A stretch of 64,000 nucleotides of DNA from Cohnella silvisoli (GTDB lineage Bacteria > Bacillota > Bacilli > Paenibacillales > Paenibacillaceae): contig NZ_JAIOAP010000018.1 of assembly GCF_021190915.1 (NCBI RefSeq), forward strand, positions 62,001 through 126,000, written 5' to 3'. The notes under the pieces were generated by a model. The model was not told where the DNA came from, ran no database searches, and worked only from the letters and a program-made list of their open reading frames with translations. Position 1 is the stretch's first letter. Each line of letters starts with the position of its first letter. The position numbers were made by a program, and so were the translations under genes. Below are positions 1 to 7,061 of the stretch, one piece after another.

Positions 1-34
1 CTCTCGGCGTCGTGAATATAAGAACGTTAGCTGA
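1..34 (+). repeat. attC-like site, right half (cut by window start)
   Basis: It contains the inner arm CGTGAATA (11-18) and right box GTTAGCTGA (26-34). This box opens the first complete unit and is complementary to TCAGCTAAC at 746-754, the end of the same unit. Confidence 0.75.
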
Positions 35-97
35 ATCAACGAAAAGAACATGGGTATCATTTAGGTAGTTTCACTTAATCCAAAAGGAGGAAAGTCG

Positions 98-700
98 GTG
101 GGGCTTATACTTGAAGAGAAAACAAGACGAAATATCGAAGATGGCAAGCGAGCTATTTTTACTTTATCTGCTTATACCGATGATTTTCACCCTAATAATG
201 ACGAAGGCTGTTATACATGTACCATACAGATTTTCGATCCTAATAATAACATTGTGGATGAGTTCTATAGACACTTTTTGGTGAATGATTTTAATGATAA
301 GTATTACAAACACTTCATTTTGAAATTTTCGAGAGACATAGATTACCGTGAACAATTTAATATCAAGAACGACATAGTAGAAAAACGTAATAAAAATGAA
401 ATTGACGAAGAACTTGTAAACATAATTGCTAAGCTTAACTTATTGGGACTTAGGACAGAATATTCTTGCCAAGGAACTAAGACTCCGTGGATGGATAGAC
501 CACATAAAAGTGATGGACACAGTATAACGGCTTATATAACATTCGTAGACAAGTTACCGAACGGGTTCATACAACTGGCAAATAAATTTGAATGTATTGT
601 AGTTGATTGCATGACGATTCGCTCTAAGAGACGAGATTATAATATTCTATTTCCCGGATGCATGACCGAAATTATTGACAAATGGGAAACAACACGATAA
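98..700 (+). CDS. Hypothetical cassette protein with a C-terminal SCQG motif
   Basis: A 200-residue soluble protein of unknown function starting at GTG, with AAAGGAGG eight bases upstream. The N-terminal half is rich in acidic and aromatic residues and has no recognised fold. The C-terminal half has a motif around residues 117-128 (LGLRTEYSCQG) followed by an ITAYITF strand. An arrangement of a Leu/Gly-rich helix, TxxSCQG and a beta strand occurs in small uncharacterised phage and bacterial proteins, but I cannot assign an activity. No signal peptide or membrane segment is visible. It is the only gene of the first cassette, between right box 26-34 and left box 746-754. Confidence 0.7.
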   Translation: MGLILEEKTRRNIEDGKRAIFTLSAYTDDFHPNNDEGCYTCTIQIFDPNNNIVDEFYRHFLVNDFNDKYYKHFILKFSRDIDYREQFNIKNDIVEKRNKNEIDEELVNIIAKLNLLGLRTEYSCQGTKTPWMDRPHKSDGHSITAYITFVDKLPNGFIQLANKFECIVVDCMTIRSKRRDYNILFPGCMTEIIDKWETTR

Positions 701-745
701 AGAAAAAATCGAGAGGTTATGAGTAGCTCGAAGAAGTCGTTGACA

Positions 746-914
746 TCAGCTAACACCGTATTCACGCATCGGGCCGGCATTCGCCGACCCTCGGTCCGCC
801 CGAGGCATTTCGAGGAAGTGGATTAGGCGGACAACCCTGCGAACCTAACCGCGTCGTGGCCGCCCCGTTGGGGCTTAAAGTTCTCGGGTTCGTGAATACA
901 ACAACGTTAGACGA
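746..914 (+). repeat. attC-like site 1
   Basis: Left box AGCTAAC (748-754), inner arm GTATTCACG (758-766), inner arm CGTGAATAC (891-899), right box GTTAGAC (906-912). The inner arms are perfectly complementary over 9 bp. Left and right boxes of this copy do not match each other, but each matches the far end of its own gene unit. Confidence 0.8.
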
Positions 915-986
915 AACTAACGCGAAACATGAAAATCAACAGTAATGAATATACGACCATACGTTCTGCTATTGGTTGGAGAAGAA

Positions 987-995
987 TGGTATAAT
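987..995 (+). promoter_or_regulatory. Extended -10 promoter of the toxin cassette
   Basis: TGGTATAAT is an extended -10 element about 57 bases before the small toxin ORF. No clear -35 is seen. It suggests this cassette carries its own promoter, as toxin cassettes in integrons usually do. Confidence 0.45.
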
Positions 996-1051
996 TAAAT
1001 CACAATTGAATCTTGGGTGGGCATGGTTTCCCTTCGAAAGGAGGTGAAGCT

Positions 1052-1147
1052 ATGGAATTAAAGGACGCAATATCGATCATGATACTTTTTGCATCATTAA
1101 TTATTGCTCTTTTAACTTACATTGGAAATAACTACAAGAGAAAGTAA
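1052..1147 (+). CDS. Putative holin-like type I toxin (Hol_Tox / TxpA-BsrG type)
   Basis: A 31-residue peptide: a short polar start (MELKDAIS), one hydrophobic helix from about residue 8 to 24, and a basic end (NNYKRK). It starts 11 bases after AAAGGAGGTG. This layout is that of the putative holin-like toxins of Firmicutes, including the TxpA and BsrG peptides, which insert in the cell membrane and are silenced by an antisense RNA overlapping the 3' end. A hairpin able to terminate in both directions begins right at the stop codon, as in those systems. It is the only coding sequence of its cassette (906 to 1372). Family assignment rests on length, topology and context, without a database search. 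Confidence 0.7.
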   Translation: MELKDAISIMILFASLIIALLTYIGNNYKRK

Positions 1148-1184
1148 AAACCCACCCCAAGGTTGCAGCCACAGGTGGGTTTTT
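1147..1184. terminator. Bidirectional terminator after the toxin gene
   Basis: AAAACCCACC (1147-1156) pairs with GGTGGGTTTT (1174-1183). The A run on one side and T run on the other would terminate transcripts in both directions, fitting a toxin mRNA and an opposing antisense RNA. Confidence 0.75.
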
Positions 1185-1290
1185 GCCGTCTATGACCTAG
1201 AAGGGAATAACCCATCCAAGCCAATTGTGTAGCCGAGTGTTAGCTGCACTCGGCTTCTTTAATAAAATGATACCATAAAAGAAATTAGAA
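1184..1290 (-). ncRNA. Possible antisense antitoxin RNA region
   Basis: This region lies directly downstream of the toxin terminator. On the minus strand a TATCAT -10-like element (around 1269-1274) would drive a transcript through the stable hairpin AGCCGAGTG/CACTCGGCT (1232-1256) into the bidirectional terminator and the toxin 3' end. The placement copies the antisense antitoxins of TxpA-like toxins. The + strand hairpin with following T's could instead be a simple terminator. This is an inference from layout only. Confidence 0.3.
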
Positions 1291-1362
1291 ATAAACCATT
1301 GGAAAGACACCAAGGTCACGAAAGGCACGAAAGATACTTGGGTATTTCAGGGATGCGTTAAC

Positions 1363-1561
1363 TTCGTCTAACACCATATTCACGCATCGGGGTATTCGCC
1401 CCTCGGTCCGGACCGAAGTTAGAAGAGGATTCGGTGAGGCAATTTCAGCAGCAGGGAAGCCTAATCAGCCGGACATACCCGCACCACCCAACCGCGTCGC
1501 GGCCAGTCACATCGTTCCTTTAGGATGGTGGGGCGTCGTGAATACCAGAACGTTATCTGAA
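1363..1561 (+). repeat. attC-like site 2
   Basis: Left box TTCGTCTAAC (1363-1372), inner arm ATATTCACG (1376-1384), inner arm CGTGAATAC (1537-1545), right box GTTATCTGAA (1552-1561). The left box is complementary over 10 of 10 bases to GTTAGACGAA at 906-915, the start of the toxin cassette. Confidence 0.8.
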
Positions 1562-1584
1562 ATATGACGAAAAGAGGAAAGATC

Positions 1585-2175
1585 ATGAAGAGAATATTAC
1601 CTCTCATACTTGTTGTTTGTATGTTATCAGTTTGGTCTTCGGCAGGCGTCGCATCTTCTGCTCAATCAAATAAAGAGATTAGTGCTTTATTTTTGAAAGA
1701 GAATCCTAAACTTAAAGTAAAAGAAATAAAATCTGAAGATCTAAATAATGACAAAATGAAGGAATACTATTTACTAGATGATGAAGGTCAGTTTTGGATA
1801 TATCAAAACCAAAAATTTAGAAATATTAATTGTTGTTATTATAGTGATGATGATTTAGAGCCTGCTCATATTATTTTTCTGAAGCAGAACAGTAAGGAAA
1901 AACATGTATTAGTAAGTTTTGAGTATTATCCTTCAAATGCTTCAGTAGCAGTATTTAGATTAAAAAAGGACAAACTGGAAGAAATCTTAAACCTTCAGGG
2001 CGATAGAGGCGTATTTATTAAAGGTCAAAGCATATTAATGCAATGGAAAAAATATAGAAATGAAGGAGGTTGGGATGAAATAGCAACCATCTATATTTGG
2101 AATAATACAAAAAAGAAATATGAAATAAAAAGTAGCAAACCAAATGGATATAATTCTGATAACTTTATGGAATAG
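1585..2175 (+). CDS. Secreted hypothetical protein
   Basis: The 196-residue product starts at ATG 1585 behind AGAGGAAAG; an earlier in-frame ATG at 1564 lacks a ribosome site. Residues 1-26 form a Sec signal peptide (basic MKR, hydrophobic LPLILVVCML, then a small-residue cleavage region SAGVASSAQ). The mature part mixes charged and aromatic residues and contains a stretch like the repeats of secreted FG-GAP/VCBS-type domains (residues about 50-75, DLNNDKMKEYYLLDDEGQ). No catalytic motif is recognised. It is the sole gene of its cassette. Confidence 0.7.
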   Translation: MKRILPLILVVCMLSVWSSAGVASSAQSNKEISALFLKENPKLKVKEIKSEDLNNDKMKEYYLLDDEGQFWIYQNQKFRNINCCYYSDDDLEPAHIIFLKQNSKEKHVLVSFEYYPSNASVAVFRLKKDKLEEILNLQGDRGVFIKGQSILMQWKKYRNEGGWDEIATIYIWNNTKKKYEIKSSKPNGYNSDNFME

Positions 2176-2207
2176 ATTTTGATAGAAGTGCTTCGAGGTC
2201 GTCATAC

Positions 2208-2401
2208 TTCAGATAACACCATGTTCACGCATCGGGCCATTCGGCCCTCGGTCCAGCAGAAGTAAGATGTGGATTCGGGGATGCAATTGGCAGCAGCGAT
2301 GAAGTGGAATCAGCCGGATACACCCGCACCACCCAACCGCGTTGCGGCCGCCCTTCGGGCTTAAGATGGTGGGACGTCGTGAACTCATGAACGTTAGGTG
2401 A
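2208..2401 (+). repeat. attC-like site 3 (with compensatory arm change)
   Basis: Left box TTCAGATAAC (2208-2217) is perfectly complementary to GTTATCTGAA at 1552-1561. The inner arms are GTTCACG and CGTGAAC instead of the usual ATTCACG and CGTGAAT, a compensatory base-pair change. Right box GTTAGGTGA is at 2393-2401. Confidence 0.8.
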
Positions 2402-2434
2402 AATCCCTATAAAGGCAAAGGTGGAGTGGACTCA

Positions 2435-2857
2435 ATGGAGTTAATAGAAATCAAGAAAGATTTATTTACAATGCCAGAAGATTATTTCCTGGCTCATTGT
2501 ATTTCTGCAGATGCTAAGATGGGAGCAGGAATCGCAGTTCAATTTCGTAAGAAGTTTAAGTTGTCTTCACTTCAAGACATGGCTTCAAGAAATGATTTAA
2601 TAGTTGGTAAGTCGTACAAGGTGGACAGAGTATTTAATTTAATAACAAAGAGTAAGTATTGGTATAAACCAACATATGAAACTTTAACAATGTCATTGAA
2701 ATCGATGAAAGAGATTTGTGTTCAAGAATCAATTAATAAATTAGCAATGCCTGAAATTGGATGTGGACTGGACAAATTACAATGGGGAAGAGTTAAAGAA
2801 ATAATAATAAATGAATTTATAGATACACCTATAGAGATCACTGTATGCAGATTATAA
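2435..2857 (+). CDS. Macro-domain protein (ADP-ribose binding, TARG1-like)
   Basis: A 140-residue single macro domain. Features are the early strand MELIEIKKDLF, the nucleotide-binding stretch LAHCISADAKMGAGIAVQF (residues about 19-37), and the late motif AMPEIGCGLDKLQW (about 103-116), which forms the loop around the distal ribose and phosphate. Macro domains of this short type bind ADP-ribose or remove it from proteins or DNA; AKMGAGIA is typical of the ALC1/TARG1-like branch. The start is ATG 2435 behind GGTGGAG. Such proteins act as antitoxins in DarTG systems, but no DarT-like toxin is next to it. It is the sole gene of its cassette. Confidence 0.82.
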   Translation: MELIEIKKDLFTMPEDYFLAHCISADAKMGAGIAVQFRKKFKLSSLQDMASRNDLIVGKSYKVDRVFNLITKSKYWYKPTYETLTMSLKSMKEICVQESINKLAMPEIGCGLDKLQWGRVKEIIINEFIDTPIEITVCRL

Positions 2858-2898
2858 TTTTCGAGAACACTGTCAGTATTTCAAAGAAGACAGGGACA

Positions 2899-3077
2899 TC
2901 ACCTAACACCATGTTCACGCATCGGGCCATTCGGCCCTCGGTCCGGCAGGAGTTAGATGATTATTCGGGGAAGCAATTGGCAGTAGCAGGGAAGCGGAAT
3001 CAGCCGGACACATCTTTCCCCTAAGATAAGAGCTATCTAAGGGGAAAGGACGTCGTGAATACGCGAACGTTATCTGA
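2899..3077 (+). repeat. attC-like site 4
   Basis: Left box TCACCTAAC (2899-2907) is complementary over 9 of 9 bases to GTTAGGTGA at 2393-2401. Right box GTTATCTGA is at 3069-3077. The terminal part of the centre (3014-3048) is a long hairpin, CTTTCCCCT against AAGGGGAAAG, unlike the GC-rich centre of the other copies, as expected of a variable terminal structure. Confidence 0.78.
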
Positions 3078-3113
3078 AATTCAAGTAAATACATATAAAC
3101 CATGAGGGATTCT

Positions 3114-3334
3114 ATGAAATGTTATTTTCACGATTCACTGAATCTATAAGGCAGTGCATTAACTGTAATAAACCGCTGTGCCAGGATTGTATTCATTCGG
3201 AATATCCCGAATACTGCTGGAGTTGTGGATTAGATTATGACAACTCTTTATTAAATACATCAGGAATCCAATTACCAAGATTTTTTGAGAACAGAAGACG
3301 CAAATGCTTACAGAACCGTAAGTTCAGGAGGTAA
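3114..3334 (+). pseudogene. Frameshifted small zinc-binding (B-box-like) protein
   Basis: A reading frame from ATG 3114 (behind GAGGGAT) gives MKCYFHDS and then hits a stop. The +1 frame continues TESIRQCINCNKPLCQDC and on to CWSCGLDY. Joined, this is a Cys/His zinc-finger start (CYFH ... CINC ... CQDC ... CWSC) as in small bacterial B-box-like proteins, which are often followed by a membrane segment. Loss of one base near 3140 explains the break. The frame after CWSCGLDY is short and ends in basic residues, so the C-terminus is probably lost too. A start at 3119 in the downstream frame without the first Cys is the alternative. Confidence 0.5.
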
Positions 3335-3338
3335 ATCG

Positions 3339-3854
3339 GTGAAGCTTTATCATTTTAGTGATAAATCTGATATAAGAATTTTTAATCCAAGAGTTAAACA
3401 TAATAGACAGAACATGCCTCCGGTTGTTTGGGCGATAGACCAGCAACATGAATTTACCTTTTACTTTCCACGAGACTGTCCCAGAATTGTTTATACAAGA
3501 ACTGAAGGAATAAGTGATGAAGACGATCATAAGTTTTTTGGACTTACGGATTCAAATATTGTTATCACTGTCGAAGTTGGTTGGTACAAGAGAATTAATA
3601 AGACAACTATCTTCAGATATGAATTACCAGTAGAAAGCTTTAAATTGTTTGATGAATTTGCAGGCTATTATATATCTGAAGAATCAATAAACCCAATTGG
3701 AATAAAGCCACTAGATAATTTAATTGAAAGACTTACAGAACTAAATATAGAAATTAGATTCACGCCTAACTTGAACCCATTAAGAGAAACTTTACTAAAG
3801 TCTTCAATCAAAGATTTTGGAATACATAGATTTGAGAATGCTAGAAAGCTGTAA
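3339..3854 (+). CDS. DUF6886-like protein
   Basis: A 171-residue protein. It starts at GTG 3339 with CAGGAGGTA 6-14 bases upstream, which removes an extra N-terminal 18 residues read from an upstream ATG. The opening VKLYHFSDKSDIRIFNPR and the stretch PPVVWAIDQQHEFTFYFPRDCPR (written here in parts: VVWAIDQQHEF, YFPRDCPR) are the hallmarks I associate with the DUF6886 family, whose function is unknown. No membrane segment is seen. It shares a unit with the broken zinc protein. The start box (3069) and end box (3878) of this unit do not match, so two cassettes have probably merged by deletion. Confidence 0.65.
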   Translation: MKLYHFSDKSDIRIFNPRVKHNRQNMPPVVWAIDQQHEFTFYFPRDCPRIVYTRTEGISDEDDHKFFGLTDSNIVITVEVGWYKRINKTTIFRYELPVESFKLFDEFAGYYISEESINPIGIKPLDNLIERLTELNIEIRFTPNLNPLRETLLKSSIKDFGIHRFENARKL

Positions 3855-3877
3855 GTTATTCAAGAAGAAGCAACTGC

Positions 3878-3995
3878 TTCTAACACCGTATTCACGCTTT
3901 TGAGGACAAGCCCCTCGGTCCGGCAGGAATCAATAAATGATAATCTTTTGAAATCGGGGCAAAGGCTAAAACACTTAAGAATCGAACTAGAATTC
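3878..3995 (+). repeat. attC-like site 5, right half lost
   Basis: Left box TTCTAAC (3878-3884), inner arm GTATTCACG (3888-3896) and the central CCCCTCGGTCCGGCAGGA segment are present. The CGTGAATAC arm and GTTRRRY box are missing. Confidence 0.6.
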
Positions 3996-4015
3996 TTTAA
4001 TTTGGGGGAATCAAC

Positions 4016-4324
4016 TTGAAACCATTTGGGTTAGCCTTTTTAATAACAGGGATTTTCTTAATTAGTTTGAGTGGATTAGAAAAAATCATTATATACATCT
4101 CTCTAAATGAAAGAGCAGGAGATTACCAATCCTTAAAAATAATAACACCAAATGAAATCTGGGATATTACCAAAATGACATTTATCTTTGGAATATTGAT
4201 TTTTATCATTGGATTAATTATGTCATTGTGGAAATTTATTGTTAAACAAATGGTTTTGATTACAGAAGCTAATAGACAATTTCAAATAGAACATGGATTC
4301 AATAGGGAAAACAAAGAACAATAG
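4016..4324 (+). CDS. Small two-span membrane protein
   Basis: A 102-residue protein starting at TTG behind TTGGGGGAA. It has two membrane helices, about residues 5-30 (LAFLITGIFLISLSGL) and 60-82 (FIFGILIFIIGLIMSLW), with a polar loop between them and a charged, Gln/Glu-rich cytoplasmic tail. No family is recognised. It is the only gene of its unit, which lies between the damaged site at 3878 and site 6. Confidence 0.6.
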   Translation: MKPFGLAFLITGIFLISLSGLEKIIIYISLNERAGDYQSLKIITPNEIWDITKMTFIFGILIFIIGLIMSLWKFIVKQMVLITEANRQFQIEHGFNRENKEQ

Positions 4325-4358
4325 TAATTTTGGAAGTAATTCTTCGAAAGCCCCGCCA

Positions 4359-4554
4359 TCATCTAACAACATGTTCACGCTTCGGGCCGTTAGGCCCTAG
4401 GTCCGGACCGATGCATTTGATGAAGTTTCGCGGATGTTTCTCATGCAAAGAAGCAGATTTAGCCGGACACATCCGCACCGAATAAGTGTATCGCGCCCGG
4501 CGACTTCGTCGTCTTAAGTCGGTGGGACGTCGTGAATACAAGAGCGTTAGATGA
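4359..4554 (+). repeat. attC-like site 6
   Basis: Left box TCATCTAAC (4359-4367), inner arm ATGTTCACG, inner arm CGTGAATAC (4531-4539), right box GTTAGATGA (4546-4554). Here left and right boxes happen to match each other, so the site carries no information on unit identity. Confidence 0.75.
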
Positions 4555-4591
4555 AATCGGGGAAAGACTGGTTAATTAAAGGAGAACATTA

Positions 4592-4774
4592 ATGGGTGGT
4601 CTTTTACTATTTTCAGCCTTAGCAATATTAAGTGGAATATTTCAAATTATTTAACCTGATGTATTTGTTCGCCTAAGAGTGAATGGCGTGAGAAACCTTA
4701 AAGGTGTCATCTGGGGAGGATACTTATCTATTTTTGTAGGAGTTATCATAATCATAATTGCGTTTTTTAACTAA
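4592..4774 (+). pseudogene. Small membrane protein with an in-frame nonsense codon
   Basis: ATG 4592 follows AAAGGAGAAC. The frame encodes MGGLLLFSALAILSGIFQII, then TAA at 4652-4654, and then continues without shift as PDVFVRLRVNGVRNLKGVIW and a second membrane helix (SIFVGVIIIIIAFF) to a stop at 4772. A 60-residue protein with two helices and a basic loop is the likely ancestor; a TAT-to-TAA change would explain the stop. No family is assigned. Confidence 0.6.
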
Positions 4775-4815
4775 TTTTATTTGCAAATTCTGCTGACTAT
4801 ATGGAGGAGTAATTT

Positions 4816-5145
4816 ATTAAACTATTATTTATTTGTAGCCGTAATAAGTGGCGAAGCTTGACGGCAGAGAAGATCTTTGATGGACTCAACGGCTATGAAG
4901 TCAGATCCGCCGGAACAGAAGAAGGTGCAAGGATTAAAGTTACAGAAGGACATGTTGGTTGGTCAGATTTGATATTTGTTATGGAGAAGAAACATCTTAG
5001 AAGGCTTAAAGACAAATTTTCAAATATTCTAAGTGGCAAACAGATCATTTGTTTGGATATTCCGGATGACTTTAAGTTTATGGATGAAGAACTAATTGAA
5101 ATTTTGAAATCACGAGTATCGGAGCATATAGAACTTCCGGAATAA
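4816..5145 (+). CDS. Low-molecular-weight protein-tyrosine-phosphatase-like protein (COG4551 type), ATT start
   Basis: The 109-residue product carries the phosphatase P-loop near its N-terminus, CSRNKWRS (residues 7-14), matching C-x5-R. It continues with LTAEKIF and VRSAGT, typical of the short predicted LMW-PTPase branch. GHVGWSDLIFVMEKKH and ICLDIPDDF are also family-like, and length fits. GGAGGAG at 4803-4809 is followed at normal spacing by ATT (4816), with a stop codon just before, and no ATG, GTG or TTG exists upstream of the P-loop. The first later TTG (4858) would delete the catalytic Cys. Either ATT is the start, or an ATG was mutated and the gene is dying. A terminator follows at 5192. 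Confidence 0.68.
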   Translation: MKLLFICSRNKWRSLTAEKIFDGLNGYEVRSAGTEEGARIKVTEGHVGWSDLIFVMEKKHLRRLKDKFSNILSGKQIICLDIPDDFKFMDEELIEILKSRVSEHIELPE

Positions 5146-5191
5146 AATATGAAATCATTTAGATAGCTTATGAGGGTGCGCGAGAAGCCAT

Positions 5192-5214
5192 GTCACGGAT
5201 TTCCGTGACTTTTT
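5192..5214 (+). terminator. Terminator after the phosphatase-like gene
   Basis: GTCACGG (5192-5198) pairs with CCGTGAC (5203-5209), followed by TTTTTC. Confidence 0.75.
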
Positions 5215-5296
5215 CGCTATTAAGTGACATATAGGTTAAGGAAGAGAAAGGAAATAATTGAGGGACATGGAATAATAAAAAGTAGGCATTTCGAAG

Positions 5297-5425
5297 ATGT
5301 GGAATACTGGTAAATTATGGGGAACAAACACATTTAAGTTCTATATATCCAAAGAGGAAGCCAAATACAAAAGATCCGCCAAAAGGACTGGTAATAGTTA
5401 TTGGAAGAATAGTAGGTGTAATTGA
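5297..5425 (+). CDS. Possible 42-residue basic peptide
   Basis: The only open frame of note between 5215 and 5520. ATG 5297 opens a Lys/Trp/Tyr-rich peptide (MWNTGKLWGTNTFKFY ... KEEAKYKRSAKRT). No good ribosome site and no homology are recognised. It may be a fragment of a lost cassette gene. Confidence 0.25.
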   Translation: MWNTGKLWGTNTFKFYISKEEAKYKRSAKRTGNSYWKNSRCN

Positions 5426-5437
5426 AAGAAGGCAGGA

Positions 5438-5475
5438 ACATCGAGTAACTATAGTGTTTACGCAATGAAACATCC
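5438..5475 (+). repeat. attC-like relic
   Basis: CATCGAGTAACTATAGTGTT and the following TACGCA match the left-box and inner-arm order of the repeat family with several changes. The rest is lost. Confidence 0.4.
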
Positions 5476-5520
5476 GCTAAATCATTAAAAACAAGAAGTT
5501 GAAAGCACATTATTTGTAAC

Positions 5521-5823
5521 ATGGAGGTGCTCACGATTACTTTTTTCTTTTGGCCTTTAATGATTGCATCAATAGTAAGTTCGTTTGTAGGGCTGTTATT
5601 CAATAATTATCGATTTTTATATATCTCTGCAGTAATGATAATACCAATGTCCTTATATCTTGCTTTTACTCCGAGGTTTATGTTTTTGAGTTTATTGTTT
5701 CCTTTATTTTATATTGGATCAGCAATTTATATAAAGAAAGGAAAACGTATTTTAGCATTAACGATGAATTTACCCAATTATATTATTATTGGATGGTTGG
5801 GATATATTGTATTAAATCAATAA
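5521..5823 (+). CDS. Small polytopic membrane protein
   Basis: A 100-residue, very hydrophobic protein with about three to four helices (FFFWPLMIASIVSSFVGLLF, FLYISAVMIIPMSLYLAF, FLSLLFPLFYIGSAIYI and NYIIIGWLGYIVL). The GGAGGT at 5523-5528 lies just inside the listed start, so the true start may be a TTG or ATT slightly downstream. No family is recognised. It lies directly upstream of attC-like site 7. Confidence 0.6.
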   Translation: MEVLTITFFFWPLMIASIVSSFVGLLFNNYRFLYISAVMIIPMSLYLAFTPRFMFLSLLFPLFYIGSAIYIKKGKRILALTMNLPNYIIIGWLGYIVLNQ

Positions 5824-5827
5824 AAGC

Positions 5828-5951
5828 ATATAACACCATATCACGCTTCAGCATTTCGGTAGCAAGGTAGCAGATTCAGCCGGACACACCCGCACACCTA
5901 ACCCCATCGCGGGCCGAAGTGGGGCGTCGTGAATACCAGAACGTTATCGGA
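5828..5951 (+). repeat. attC-like site 7
   Basis: Left box ATATAAC (5828-5834), inner arm ATATCACG (one T short), shortened centre, inner arm CGTGAATAC (5928-5936), right box GTTATCGGA (5943-5951). Confidence 0.72.
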
Positions 5952-5982
5952 AATTCATGTAATGCTAAGAAAGGTGAACTAA

Positions 5983-6828
5983 TTGACCTTAATTGCAGTT
6001 CTTTTAGTTATTCTATCAGGATTAATACATTCAATTTGGAACCTTTTTGCGAAGAGAAGTATAAACAAAAACGTATTTCTTTGGTACTGCCAATGGGCAG
6101 CTATAGTAATTTTCCTGCCCCTTGTATTAATTGAAATAAGAACAATTGAATATATCCCTTTAGCAGGTTGGCTTTTAGTTATTGCAAGTATGTTATTTCA
6201 TGGAGTTTATGTACTTTTACTTGCTAAGACTTATACGATAGGTGATATGTCACAAGTTTATCCTTTAATGCGAGGAACAAGTCCTTTAGTGGTACCTGTA
6301 ATTGGTGTTCTAATCTTAGGAGAGAATCTAAGATTCCAAGGATGGATTGGTATCGTCTGCATTGTAGTAGGAATTTATCTGGTTGGGGACTTAAAAACCA
6401 AGGGGCGCTGGAACTTCTCTAACAGGTCTATTATTTTGGCTGTTATGGTTGGAATAATGATAACTTCCTACACTATAGTTGACAAAGTCACGCTTAAATA
6501 TCTCCCTGCTATAACACTAAATGAGGCAACTAACATTGGTAATTTAATTGCACTTACATATATAACAATTAAGTCAAATGGACTTCGTCAGGAATGGCGA
6601 ATTAATTGGAAAACAATTATTTTAGGCGGAGTGCTCGCTCCAGGAGGGTACATATTATTTTTGAAGGTACTAGAGACAATGCCTGTTTCGCAACTTGCAC
6701 CTATGCGTGAAATTGGAACAGTATTTGGAACATTAATGGGAATCTTTATTTTGCAGGAATCGCAGGGAAGAAATCGAATAATAGCTTCAATATTGATAAC
6801 AATTGGAATAATAATGCTTGCTCAATAA
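5983..6828 (+). CDS. EamA/DMT-family transporter
   Basis: A 281-residue membrane protein with about ten helices in two halves, starting at TTG behind AAAGGTGAAC. The first half holds SGLIHSIWNLFAKRS and the PLMRGTSPLVVPVIGVLILGE stretch (read in parts: YPLMRGTSPL, VVPVIGVLILGE). The second repeats the pattern with SQLAPMREIGTVFGTLMGIF, both typical of the EamA drug/metabolite transporter fold. Substrate is unknown; the family covers exporters of metabolites, amino acids and drugs. It is a one-gene cassette, whose start box (5943-5951) and end (TCCGAAAC, 6858-6865) match apart from one missing base. Confidence 0.85.
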   Translation: MTLIAVLLVILSGLIHSIWNLFAKRSINKNVFLWYCQWAAIVIFLPLVLIEIRTIEYIPLAGWLLVIASMLFHGVYVLLLAKTYTIGDMSQVYPLMRGTSPLVVPVIGVLILGENLRFQGWIGIVCIVVGIYLVGDLKTKGRWNFSNRSIILAVMVGIMITSYTIVDKVTLKYLPAITLNEATNIGNLIALTYITIKSNGLRQEWRINWKTIILGGVLAPGGYILFLKVLETMPVSQLAPMREIGTVFGTLMGIFILQESQGRNRIIASILITIGIIMLAQ

Positions 6829-6857
6829 TCGGTGGGTATGCCAAGAAGACATGTAGA

Positions 6858-7020
6858 TCCGAAACCACCGTATTCACGCTTCGGTCTATTCGGCCCTCGG
6901 CCCGGCAGAAGTAAGATGTGATTTCGGGGATACAGTCGGCAGCAGCAGGGAAGCCGAATCAGCCAGACACACCCGCACCACCTAACCGCGCCGTGGCCGC
7001 TCTTTGGGCTTAAGGTGGTT
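6858..7020 (+). repeat. attC-like site 8, right end lost
   Basis: TCCGAAAC (6858-6865), then inner arm GTATTCACG (6869-6877) and the full centre to CTTAAGGTGGTT. The CGTGAATAC arm and right box are deleted. The left box is the complement of GTTATCGGA (5943) with one base missing. Confidence 0.65.
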
Positions 7021-7061
7021 GAAAAATTTAAGTTTTTCTTATGTAAGGGGATGTATCATTC

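Noticed and set aside
1052..1147. Phage holin from a prophage
   Set aside because: No phage gene lies nearby. Length, terminator and context fit the type I toxin-like peptides better.
2915..3103. Minus-strand open frame across attC-like site 4 (similar ones at 4359-4541 and 7677-7877)
   Set aside because: These frames read the repeat palindromes on the opposite strand. They have no ribosome site and no family match, and they recur only because the repeats recur.
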